NCBI RefSeq assembly: GCF_000686885.1 | Contig: NZ_JMLU01000003.1 | Coordinates: forward strand, 124,001-188,000 | DNA length: 64,000 bases | Direction: 5' to 3' | Origin: Flavobacterium sasangense DSM 21067 | GTDB lineage: Bacteria > Bacteroidota > Bacteroidia > Flavobacteriales > Flavobacteriaceae | Shown: in pieces, positions 54,302 through 61,868 of the stretch | How positions within the stretch are numbered: position 1 is the first letter of the stretch | How the letters are laid out: every line of letters starts with the position of its first letter | Position numbers and translations under genes: made by a program | Notes under the pieces: model-generated | What the model was told of the DNA's origin: nothing | Seen by the model: only the letters and a program-made list of their open reading frames with translations | The model's database searches: none

Positions 54302-54496
54302 TTAACTCTCTAATGCGTCTCTTAATCCTTGAATGTAAGATGCTTTTTGGATCTTAGCTCTGTTTACAACAGATGGTTTAATGAAAGCTTGACGTGCACG
54401 TAACTGACGAACAGTTCCTGTTTTATCAAATTTTCTTTTATAGCGCTTTAATGCTCTATCGATATTTTCTCCGTCTTTAATTGGTATAATTAACAT
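54302..54496 (-). CDS. rpsU: Ribosomal protein bS21
   Basis: A 64-residue bS21. MLIIPIKDGENIDRALKRYK and FDKTGTVRQLRARQ are diagnostic. In Bacteroidota ribosomes bS21 helps bury the 3' end of 16S rRNA so that SD pairing is disfavoured. Its own mRNA has a perfect SD (AGGAGGTG), so a ribosome lacking bS21 should translate it best, a feedback circuit described in Flavobacterium johnsoniae. It has its own promoter and terminator. Confidence 0.96.
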   Translation of the reverse strand: MLIIPIKDGENIDRALKRYKRKFDKTGTVRQLRARQAFIKPSVVNRAKIQKASYIQGLRDALES

Positions 54497-54504
54497 AATA
54501 TAGA

Positions 54505-54512
54505 CACCTCCT
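54505..54512 (-). promoter_or_regulatory. Strong Shine-Dalgarno of rpsU
   Basis: AGGAGGTG, eight bases complementary to the 16S 3' end, eight bases before the ATG. It is the only such match I noticed upstream of a gene in the window. Confidence 0.9.
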
Positions 54513-54525
54513 CTCGTTAAGGATG

Positions 54526-54555
54526 CAAATGTAGAAATTATTTTTCAATTACAAA
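54526..54555 (-). promoter_or_regulatory. Promoter of rpsU
   Basis: TTTG (54555-54552), 18 bases, TACATTTG (54533-54526). The transcript would begin just upstream of the SD, giving a leader of about 20 bases. Confidence 0.7.
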
Positions 54556-54599
54556 ACAACTATTTGTCAATCTTTTAAAGAAAAAACTTTATAAAACAA

Positions 54600-54627
54600 G
54601 AACTCCTATCTATTTAGACAGGAGTTC
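54600..54627 (-). terminator. Terminator of the acyl-CoA dehydrogenase gene
   Basis: GAACTCCT (54600-54607) pairs with AGGAGTTC (54620-54627), with an inner TCT/AGA; followed on the minus strand by TTGTTTTAT, a broken T-tract. Confidence 0.65.
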
Positions 54628-54644
54628 AACGTTATTTGCTTAAT

Positions 54645-55814
54645 TTATTTAACCGCAGGTTTGTAATTCTGATTATCAATTATCATTTTTGATAAAATTT
54701 CTTTTAAAATTTCAGAAGTTCCTCCACCAATTGGACCTAAACGACTATCTCTTAATAAACGTGCTAATGGATACTCTTCCATATAGCCATAACCTCCTAA
54801 CATTTGTAAGCAATCATAAATTGCTAAATCTGCAACTTTAGTTGATTTTAATTTTGCCATTGTAGCTTCTTTAACCACATATTCTCCTTTATTTAATCTT
54901 GCTACAGCTGCGTAATTAAATATTTTACAATGTTCTACTTCTGTAGCATGCTCAACCATCGTATGTCTTAAAGCTTGGAATTTATTAATTGTACTTCCGA
55001 AAGCTTCACGTTGTGACATATATTCAATAGTGTACTCAATTGCATATTCTGCTCTTGCGTGAGCATTGATTGCCATAATTAAACGTTCTAAAGCAAAATG
55101 TTGCATGATATATGGGAAACCTTTCCCTTCTTCACCCATTAAGTTTTCAGATGGAATTTCCACATTATCAAATGCAAGCTCAGCCGTATCTGATGCTCTC
55201 CAACCCAATTTATCTAGTTTAGTTGCTGAGATACCTGGTGTTTTTGCATCCACCAAAAAGATACTGATTCCTTTATTACCTAATTCTGGACTAGTTTTAG
55301 CAGCTACAACATAGTAATCAGCATAAACCCCATTTGTGATAAAGGTTTTAGAACCGTTGATTACAAATTTATTACCATTTCTTACTGCATTCGTTCGCAT
55401 TCCTGCAACATCACTTCCTCCGAAAGGTTCCGTAATACATAATGCTCCAATTTTTTTTCCAGCAATACTTGGCGCTAAATAATCTTGTTTGATTCTTTCA
55501 TCACCTTCTGCATTTAAATGTGTCATAGCTAAATAAGCATGTGCCCACATAGCTGCAGCAAAACCAGAAGATTTCACTTTTTGAAGTTCTTCTAAAAATA
55601 TAACAGTGTAGAATAAATCTAAATTCATTCCGCCATATGCTTCAGGATAATTTAATCCAAAAAAGCCCATTTCCCCAAATTTTTCCCAAATAAAACGCTC
55701 GATAGTTCCTGTTTTTTCCCATTTTTCAATGTGAGGCACCACTTCTTTATGTAAAAAATCTCTAAAACTTTGTCTGAATAATTCGTGTTCTTCTGTGAAA
55801 TACATTGAATTCAT
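54645..55814 (-). CDS. Acyl-CoA dehydrogenase
   Basis: A 389-residue FAD enzyme. TEEHELFRQSFRDFLHKEV start, ITEPFGGSDVAGMRTNAV, NGSKTFITNGVYADYYVVAA and LQMLGGYGYMEEYPLARLLRDSRL are characteristic. It introduces a trans-2 double bond into an acyl-CoA; chain length or branched-chain preference cannot be read from sequence. The upstream HhH gene ends 39 bases before it, so they may be cotranscribed. Residues lacking a clear signal or membrane segment suggest a cytoplasmic enzyme. Confidence 0.92.
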   Translation of the reverse strand: MNSMYFTEEHELFRQSFRDFLHKEVVPHIEKWEKTGTIERFIWEKFGEMGFFGLNYPEAYGGMNLDLFYTVIFLEELQKVKSSGFAAAMWAHAYLAMTHLNAEGDERIKQDYLAPSIAGKKIGALCITEPFGGSDVAGMRTNAVRNGNKFVINGSKTFITNGVYADYYVVAAKTSPELGNKGISIFLVDAKTPGISATKLDKLGWRASDTAELAFDNVEIPSENLMGEEGKGFPYIMQHFALERLIMAINAHARAEYAIEYTIEYMSQREAFGSTINKFQALRHTMVEHATEVEHCKIFNYAAVARLNKGEYVVKEATMAKLKSTKVADLAIYDCLQMLGGYGYMEEYPLARLLRDSRLGPIGGGTSEILKEILSKMIIDNQNYKPAVK

Positions 55815-55853
55815 AAATCTGTAATTGTATAGGTTGTTTTATTGGTAATATTT

Positions 55854-56732
55854 TTAAAAATCCAAATATAAGGCGATTATTTTTATTTTTTCGTTAGGCA
55901 TTCCCTTAATTTTTGTTAAATCATCAATATTCTTAATACCATTATTCATAGTTCTATAGATGACAATTTCTTTAGCTAACGCATAATTGAAAAAGGGAAA
56001 TTTTGCCAATTCTTTCTGAGACAAATCATTGATTGCAATTTTCTTTATTCCATTTTGAGTTTTTACAACAAATTGTTTTTCTAAATCCGCTAAAGCTTCT
56101 GGACTAATTCCCCATATAAATTGAAATTGCTCCATACTAACAAAGCATCCTAACTTCTCTTTCTCTTGTAAAATCTTATCTGCTAATTTTTCTCCGATAC
56201 CATAAACCGCAATTAAATCTTCTCTTGTTGCACTATTGATATCTTTTTGAACAATCTTTTCTTTTTCCTTTGGCAAAAACTTGTGAAACTTTTCTGAAGT
56301 GACATTGGTTTTGTTTTTTACCCAATCTGGAAATTTGAAGTAAGGACTAACTTTTGCCAAAAAAACATTAGAAACCTTTGTTACTTGTTGAAACTCTTCG
56401 GCAGAATTTACAAATTTTCCCTTTTTACGATAAGCGTGTAGACGATCAATTTCCTGAATTGACATTCCTAATTTATACCCTTTATAATCGGTAATGTAAT
56501 TTGGATTAAAAGGATAAATTGTATCTTTTTTTGTTGATTGAAGGTATTTTAAGCTATCAATTTCATTTTGAACTAACAACCAAGCTTTATCTTCTGAAGC
56601 ATTGTTAGTAGAAACAAAATTATCTTTTAGAAAAAAATAACCTAATTGAACCAAAATAATAATTGCAAACAACAAAAAAATCCCACTTCTGTGTTCTCTT
56701 GAAAACAGGAAGTAGGATTTTAATTTATTCAT
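55854..56732 (-). CDS. Membrane-anchored helix-hairpin-helix (ComEA-like) protein
   Basis: A 292-residue protein. One transmembrane helix (GIFLLFAIIILVQLGYFFL), then three or more HhH-type segments: LGMSIQEIDRLHAYRKKGKF, SATREDLIAVYGIGEKLADK and DLTKIKGMPNEKIKIIAL. The HhH domain likely binds DNA non-specifically on the outer side of the inner membrane, as in ComEA-type uptake proteins, but competence function is not shown here. It lies 13 bases downstream of a 51-residue ORF on the same strand. Confidence 0.85.
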   Translation of the reverse strand: MNKLKSYFLFSREHRSGIFLLFAIIILVQLGYFFLKDNFVSTNNASEDKAWLLVQNEIDSLKYLQSTKKDTIYPFNPNYITDYKGYKLGMSIQEIDRLHAYRKKGKFVNSAEEFQQVTKVSNVFLAKVSPYFKFPDWVKNKTNVTSEKFHKFLPKEKEKIVQKDINSATREDLIAVYGIGEKLADKILQEKEKLGCFVSMEQFQFIWGISPEALADLEKQFVVKTQNGIKKIAINDLSQKELAKFPFFNYALAKEIVIYRTMNNGIKNIDDLTKIKGMPNEKIKIIALYLDF

Positions 56733-56745
56733 TTTGAAAAAAAAA

Positions 56746-56901
56746 TTAATCGTTTTGACGAACTAATTCTTCATCATTATCTTCATAAGAATCGGGTTCT
56801 TGTTTAGGAGGCGTACTTAATACTAAATAGAAAAAATATCCTGTAACCGCTGTTACCGTTCCAACTGCTGAAAGCATTGTGATTAAAGCTTCTGTTTTCA
56901 T
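56746..56901 (-). CDS. 51-residue MetS-like small subunit of the sodium symporter
   Basis: ATG at 56901 to TAA at 56746, too short to be picked up by most ORF lists. Residues ~1-30 form one helix (MKTEALITMLSAVGTVTAVT, then GYFFYLVLST); the rest is acidic (PDSYEDNDEEL). It begins two bases after the stop of the SNF-family transporter (TAA-TC-ATG), so it is translationally coupled. In Corynebacterium the MetPS methionine/alanine importer has a similar small membrane subunit MetS. By analogy this may be the partner of the SNF transporter. Confidence 0.72.
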   Translation of the reverse strand: MKTEALITMLSAVGTVTAVTGYFFYLVLSTPPKQEPDSYEDNDEELVRQND

Positions 56902-56903
56902 GA

Positions 56904-58481
56904 TTATATTCTCCCCTCTTTTTTACGTTTTTTATAAGCAACAAATACTAAGTATGAAATTCCTAGGAACACCAAAAGCAATAATAATCTTGAAGCGTTT
57001 ACAAATAAAATTGTTTCATTTAACAATTCTAATTCTTTAGGATCAGTTGTAGTTGCAATTTTTAGATAAATATCTTTGTTTATAATTTTATCCCATACTC
57101 CCGGCAAACTTGAGAAAAATACAACCCCTAAAAATAGCGGCGTAATAAATTTGATGATAAATTTATAAATACTTGGAACTTTAATATCAGCACCTGTCGT
57201 GATTTCTTTCCAACCTTTATCCATTCCAAAAATCCAAGCAAAAAGAATAATTTCAAAGAATGCAAAAACTACTAATGAAAAAGTTCCTGCCCAGTAATCA
57301 TATTCGTCAAAAACTCCGTAATTGAAAAATAAAACTGTTGGAAGTCCTAATATGAATACTAACCCTCCAAATGTCCAAGCTGCATTTTTATGTTTCCACC
57401 CAAATTCATCTTTTAGGAATCCCATAACTGGTGTTCCCATTGCTAAAGAAGATGTAATCCCTGCGAAAAACAACAAACCAAACCAACAAACTCCACACAA
57501 TATAGCTAAAACAGTTCCCCATTGTTCAAACAAAAATGGTAACGTTTTAAATCCTAAGCCTAAACCTCCTGTTCGTGTCATTTCTAACACTTTGTCGATA
57601 CCTAAATATCCAACAGAAATAGGAATAATGATAGCAGCTCCTAAAACCACTTCTACGAACTCATTCATCCAACCTGCACTCATGGCATTTAATGCAATAT
57701 CATCATTCTTTTTAACATAAGAAGCATAACATTGAATTGAACCCATACCTACAGAAAGTGTAAAAAATATTTGACCTGCTGCAGCTAGCCATATTTTAGG
57801 AGACCATATAGTTGAAAAATCTGGAGTCCATAAGAAATTTAAACCTACAGATGCATCATTTATAGCTCCAGCCTCACCCGCTTTTACATTAAATGCCATA
57901 ATAGCTAAGAAGACACCGAACAAAATTAACAATGGCATTCCCACTTTTGCTACTTTTTCAACACCTCCACTTAATCCTTTAGATAAAATCCAAGTATTTA
58001 AAAGCAAACAAACTAACCAAAAGAAAATTGTTTCAAAAGGCATATCTAAACCTACATAACTATTGAAAAATCCAGCAACTTCATCTTGAGATTGTCCTGC
58101 AAATGTTCTTGATATACTATGCCAAACCCAACTTAAAGTCCATGATTCTAAATAACAATAGTAAGCAGCAACTGCTAAATTGGTGAAGATTCCGAAAACA
58201 CCAATGTATTTCCAAAATTTTCTTTTATCCATACTATCTAAAATAAAAGGCGTGCTGTGATGACCGTATTTTCCACCGAATCTTCCCATACTCCATTCTA
58301 CAAATAGTAACGGAATTCCCATTAATAAAAAACACACTAAATAAGGAACGATAAAAGCTCCCCCTCCATTTTGTACTGCTTGAACTGGAAATCTTAAAAA
58401 GTTACCTAATCCTACAGCGTTTCCAGCCATGGCCAAGATAAGTCCAACTCGTGAACCCCACGATTCTACTTTTGCTGTCAT
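56904..58481 (-). CDS. Sodium-dependent transporter, SNF (neurotransmitter symporter) family
   Basis: A 525-residue polytopic protein with about 12 helices. The Na-binding unwound helix 1 has NAVGLGNFLRFPVQAVQNGG; helix 6 region FFTLSVGMGSIQCYASY and helix 8 (FFAGITSSLAMGTP) are typical LeuT-fold. It likely imports an amino acid (methionine or alanine in MetP-like members) with Na. A 51-residue helix protein is translationally coupled downstream, and a good promoter stands 26 bases upstream. Confidence 0.92.
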   Translation of the reverse strand: MTAKVESWGSRVGLILAMAGNAVGLGNFLRFPVQAVQNGGGAFIVPYLVCFLLMGIPLLFVEWSMGRFGGKYGHHSTPFILDSMDKRKFWKYIGVFGIFTNLAVAAYYCYLESWTLSWVWHSISRTFAGQSQDEVAGFFNSYVGLDMPFETIFFWLVCLLLNTWILSKGLSGGVEKVAKVGMPLLILFGVFLAIMAFNVKAGEAGAINDASVGLNFLWTPDFSTIWSPKIWLAAAGQIFFTLSVGMGSIQCYASYVKKNDDIALNAMSAGWMNEFVEVVLGAAIIIPISVGYLGIDKVLEMTRTGGLGLGFKTLPFLFEQWGTVLAILCGVCWFGLLFFAGITSSLAMGTPVMGFLKDEFGWKHKNAAWTFGGLVFILGLPTVLFFNYGVFDEYDYWAGTFSLVVFAFFEIILFAWIFGMDKGWKEITTGADIKVPSIYKFIIKFITPLFLGVVFFSSLPGVWDKIINKDIYLKIATTTDPKELELLNETILFVNASRLLLLLVFLGISYLVFVAYKKRKKEGRI

Positions 58482-58506
58482 ATAATTTTATTGGTTGTTA
58501 AAGCCT

Positions 58507-58536
58507 CAAAGATAAGAAAAGTATCTAAAATTCAAA
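58507..58536 (-). promoter_or_regulatory. Promoter of the SNF transporter operon
   Basis: TTTG (58536-58533), 18 bases, TATCTTTG (58514-58507): exact consensus. Confidence 0.7.
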
Positions 58537-58559
58537 TAAAACTTACACTTAATGAAATT

Positions 58560-58781
58560 TTATAAGTCAAAAACTGAACTTCTTTTAGTTTTTATCATGT
58601 CTTTAAACTTTAAAAGAAAAGCCAAAGTAAGATACAATCCAAATCCCAAACCTACTGTTACAAAAGATATATATATGAAAAACAAGCGAACGTTTGTAGC
58701 TCGCATACCTAATCTATCAGCCAAACGAGAGGCTACAAAAAATCCATGTTTTTCAAAAAAATGCAATAGGTTTTGGACCAT
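58560..58781 (-). CDS. Short PspC-domain protein
   Basis: 73 residues from the internal Met at 58781. VASRLADRLGMRATNVRLFF followed by one hydrophobic segment (IYISFVTVGLGFGLYLTLAF) is the PspC pattern. Longer forms would start inside the upstream gene. PspC proteins act in membrane-stress sensing; this copy is alone, without PspA. Coding is likely because it follows the DUF2851 gene on the same strand with a 30-base gap. Confidence 0.75.
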   Translation of the reverse strand: MVQNLLHFFEKHGFFVASRLADRLGMRATNVRLFFIYISFVTVGLGFGLYLTLAFLLKFKDMIKTKRSSVFDL

Positions 58782-58809
58782 TTTTAAATATTTTTTTTCA
58801 AAAATACGA

Positions 58810-60078
58810 TTATTTTTTAAGAATAAAATGTCCGATTGCACATTCCAAGCACTTTTTATAATCGCAATAATTCTTTTTTAATTCCAATAAAGCTTGAGAT
58901 TCATATACATTTTTAGAACGTTTTCCAAAAACTTCAAACTTCTCAATAATCACATTTTGTTCCGAAGTAATTGTAATCGCTAAATCTATTAATTCCTGTG
59001 TGATTTCTTTTTGCTGGCTTCTAGCATAAGCAAAACGAAGCGGAATGATTGTATTTATAACCAATAAATCTATAAATGATTTGGAAAGTTTTTTCATCTT
59101 TTTAGAACTTTCTTTATCCAAATTATAATGTGTTTCCCAATATTCACTGACACCCACATTAAAAATCTGATACAATTCATTTATGGAAGTACCATTCATA
59201 ACCAATGAAAAAAGATTCTTTCGATGAAAATACAAATTAGCCAATTGCGCTAAACGAATGGTTGGAAAATTATCAGGACGATGCTTGAAAAATTCCACCG
59301 AGCCAGCTACTTTTTCATGTAGTTGATATTTCTGAGTTAAGTATGCATAGGATTTTTGGAGTTGTTTCGCATAACTATCTTGTAAATCATGAGAAAGTAA
59401 ATTTGCTTGACCTAATAATAACGCTTCTAATGATTCCAAAGAATAAGATTCTTTTCGAACAACTGAAAACGGAATCGATTTAGCAACTTTATAAAACATT
59501 TCGCCATTTGTATTTAAACCAAAATTTTTAGCCAAAAGACAAAATAAGACCGATTCCCAATCTTGATTAGAATCTTCAGCTAATTCAAAAATCAGTTGCG
59601 ATTTTCGTTCTAAGCGTTCAAAAAATAAACGCTCTTGCCAATTTTTGAAGATAAATTCATCTACATTTTGAATTTCGTTTTCGCAATAAATCCAAGATTT
59701 GTGACTTACTAACGATTGATATTTATGTAAATCCGAAAGTGCGACGTGTTCTTTGAGTTCTACTGTTGGAATTTCTGAATTATCTTTTCTAAAAATAGGC
59801 ACATCATACTCCCAAACGACATGTAAAATAACGGAATCATAATTGGAATCTTTCTCGTGATTGTGCACATACCAATCTGATGACTTGAGATGAATTTCTA
59901 CATTTCCAGCCCATTTTTGATTTCCGATAATAAGTTGCGCATTGAAAAAATCAGGTCCGGCAAGTTGTAAATATTGACCTGAATTGAGAATCTGAATCGA
60001 CTCTCCTTTTGTAGTTTTTAAATTGGCAATATCAAATTTCTTGAATTGCCACACGTGGTGCAAAAAATCTTCTTTCAT
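58810..60078 (-). CDS. DUF2851 family protein
   Basis: A 422-residue protein from the ATG at 60078. MKEDFLHHVWQFKKFDIANL, GPDFFNAQLIIGNQKWAGNV, HVVWEYDVPI and the C-terminal CDYKKCLECAIGHFIL are typical. The first part resembles a nuclease-like fold with Glu/Asp/Lys residues, but function is unproven. A start upstream of 60078 would pass through the divergent promoter; the -7 box at 60105-60112 confirms 60078. Confidence 0.85.
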   Translation of the reverse strand: MKEDFLHHVWQFKKFDIANLKTTKGESIQILNSGQYLQLAGPDFFNAQLIIGNQKWAGNVEIHLKSSDWYVHNHEKDSNYDSVILHVVWEYDVPIFRKDNSEIPTVELKEHVALSDLHKYQSLVSHKSWIYCENEIQNVDEFIFKNWQERLFFERLERKSQLIFELAEDSNQDWESVLFCLLAKNFGLNTNGEMFYKVAKSIPFSVVRKESYSLESLEALLLGQANLLSHDLQDSYAKQLQKSYAYLTQKYQLHEKVAGSVEFFKHRPDNFPTIRLAQLANLYFHRKNLFSLVMNGTSINELYQIFNVGVSEYWETHYNLDKESSKKMKKLSKSFIDLLVINTIIPLRFAYARSQQKEITQELIDLAITITSEQNVIIEKFEVFGKRSKNVYESQALLELKKNYCDYKKCLECAIGHFILKK

Positions 60079-60104
60079 TCTGTATGGCGTATATAATTGA
60101 AAAA

Positions 60105-60112
60105 CAAAGATA
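60105..60112 (-). promoter_or_regulatory. -7 box of DUF2851 (minus)
   Basis: TATCTTTG (60112-60105), with a TTG about 20 bases upstream (on the minus strand), overlapping the -7 box of the opposite promoter. Confidence 0.6.
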
Positions 60113-60119
60113 AAAAAAT

Positions 60120-60127
60120 TATATTTG
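60120..60127 (+). promoter_or_regulatory. -7 box of the PNGase F fusion gene (plus)
   Basis: TATATTTG, exact match, 19 bases before the ATG at 60146; TTG about 20 bases upstream. The two divergent promoters occupy the same ~35 bases. Confidence 0.6.
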
Positions 60128-60145
60128 CTGAACAACCCAACTTTT

Positions 60146-61834
60146 ATGAAAAAATTTATAACCATCACATTATTAAGCCTTTTTACATTTACTCAATCTC
60201 AAACTAATGCAAAACCACCAAAAGGATTCAAAATAACCTATAATAGAAGTTCAAACGGAAAGCTAATAGAAAATCAAGATGCGATTTTTGTTTTTACGAA
60301 TCCAACGGAAACTTTAGTTACTTCTGAAAAAATGAATTCTGGAAAAGCGGAATTTCCCTTCGAACAAACGTTAATCAATCGTTCTGAAAATAAAATTGTT
60401 CAGGTTACTCAACTCAAAAAAGAGAAATCGGTTACTACAGTTGATAGTCTTTCGTTGGCAAAACAAAACTTCGAGTTTTTAACGGATACTAAAACAATTT
60501 TAGGTTACAAATGCCAAAAAGCAAAAACGATAATTAATTCCAACACCATTGAACTTTGGTACACCAATGAATTACAAGTGAAAGGCGCACCAACGACATT
60601 AGGTCAAAATATTGGATTGGTTTTGGAAATGGTTCGTAATGGAAATTTTGTGATTTCTGCTACTAAAATCGAGAAAATAAAATCAGTTAGTCCAAATTTA
60701 GAATTACAAAAAAGCACAACCAAAAGTCCTGTTTTAGATGGTTTGACTTATAAAGATTTAGTTTGGAAAAGTCGCTTTACTACGATTAAAGTATTTGAAA
60801 ATGAAACCATTAATTTTTCAGATGCTTCCAAATCAAATGATAGCATTTTACGATTTGCAAACGGAACTATCATCTTGAAAAAAATCACTTTTCCGGAAAT
60901 TAAAAAAGGAGATTTAGTGTTTTTAGATTTAGCCGAACAATCGAATGGTGATGCATATGACAGAACGGGGTCGGTTTTTGTGATTCCGCAAGATAAGAAG
61001 CAATCATTTTTAGATGGTTTGCAAAACGGGAGTAAAACATTGCCAATTTATGAAAACGGAAATGGAAAACAATATCAAGGTGTTGTGGCTACAAAAGAAT
61101 TTTCTCCAATAATTGAATTGATGCGATTTTTTACACCTTTTGGAATTAAACAATACAATTACATTCAGTTGAAAAACAAAACGTGGCACGAAATTGTTCC
61201 GTACCGAATGGATATTACTGATTTAAAACCTAATTTATCAGGAAAAACGGTTTATGTAGGAACTTTTATTGGTAATTACGATAAAGGCGGACATAAAATC
61301 TCAATGAATATTACGATTAATCCGAGCGAAAGTTCATTAGACAAAACCAACGTTTCTATTCCGTTATTTAATACGACAAACGTAATGGAAATGGCTGGAC
61401 AAGAATATGCAACGATGTTCAATCATGAAAAAGGATTGGAAATTACTTTCGCGCTAGATAAAGAAATCAAAAATGCGAAACTGCGCTACATCACCACCGG
61501 TCATGGAGGTTGGGAAAACGGCGACGAATTTGTTCCCAAAAGAAACACTATAATTTTAAATGGAAAAGAAGTGTTTTCTTTTATTCCATGGCGACAAGAT
61601 TGTGGTGGTTACCGATTGTTTAATCCAGCGTCAGGAAATTTTAATGACGGATTGTCTTCATCTGATTTGAGTCGTTCCAATTGGTGTCCGGGTACAGCTA
61701 CGAATCCGATTTATATTGAATTAGGAGATTTGAAAGCAGGAACACATACCATACAAGTGAAAATCCCACAAGGCCCAAACGAAGGCGGAAGTTTTAGTGC
61801 TTGGAATGTTTCGGGAGTATTACTAGGAGAATAA
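60146..61834 (+). CDS. GLPGLI domain - PNGase F fusion, secreted
   Basis: A 562-residue protein with a signal sequence (FITITLLSLFTFTQSQ). Residues ~25-190 match the GLPGLI family (TILGYKCQKAKTIINSNTIE, then NGNFVISATKIEKIK). From about residue 215 it aligns with the two jelly rolls of PNGase F: DAYDRTGSVFVI contains an Asp aligning with catalytic D60, and GDEFVPKRNTIILNG a Glu aligning with E206; the E118 position appears to be Gly. The SNWCPGTATNPIYIEL and GSFSAWNVSGVLL end is typical. It should cleave N-glycans from glycoproteins. It is probably exported. Confidence 0.82.
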   Translation: MKKFITITLLSLFTFTQSQTNAKPPKGFKITYNRSSNGKLIENQDAIFVFTNPTETLVTSEKMNSGKAEFPFEQTLINRSENKIVQVTQLKKEKSVTTVDSLSLAKQNFEFLTDTKTILGYKCQKAKTIINSNTIELWYTNELQVKGAPTTLGQNIGLVLEMVRNGNFVISATKIEKIKSVSPNLELQKSTTKSPVLDGLTYKDLVWKSRFTTIKVFENETINFSDASKSNDSILRFANGTIILKKITFPEIKKGDLVFLDLAEQSNGDAYDRTGSVFVIPQDKKQSFLDGLQNGSKTLPIYENGNGKQYQGVVATKEFSPIIELMRFFTPFGIKQYNYIQLKNKTWHEIVPYRMDITDLKPNLSGKTVYVGTFIGNYDKGGHKISMNITINPSESSLDKTNVSIPLFNTTNVMEMAGQEYATMFNHEKGLEITFALDKEIKNAKLRYITTGHGGWENGDEFVPKRNTIILNGKEVFSFIPWRQDCGGYRLFNPASGNFNDGLSSSDLSRSNWCPGTATNPIYIELGDLKAGTHTIQVKIPQGPNEGGSFSAWNVSGVLLGE

Positions 61835-61864
61835 AAAAAGGACGTTCAATTGAACGTCCTTTTT
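61833..61864. terminator. Bidirectional terminator between PNGase and CBS genes
   Basis: Perfect palindrome GGACGTTCAATTGAACGTCC flanked by A5 and T5. Confidence 0.9.
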
Positions 61865-61868
61865 AAAA

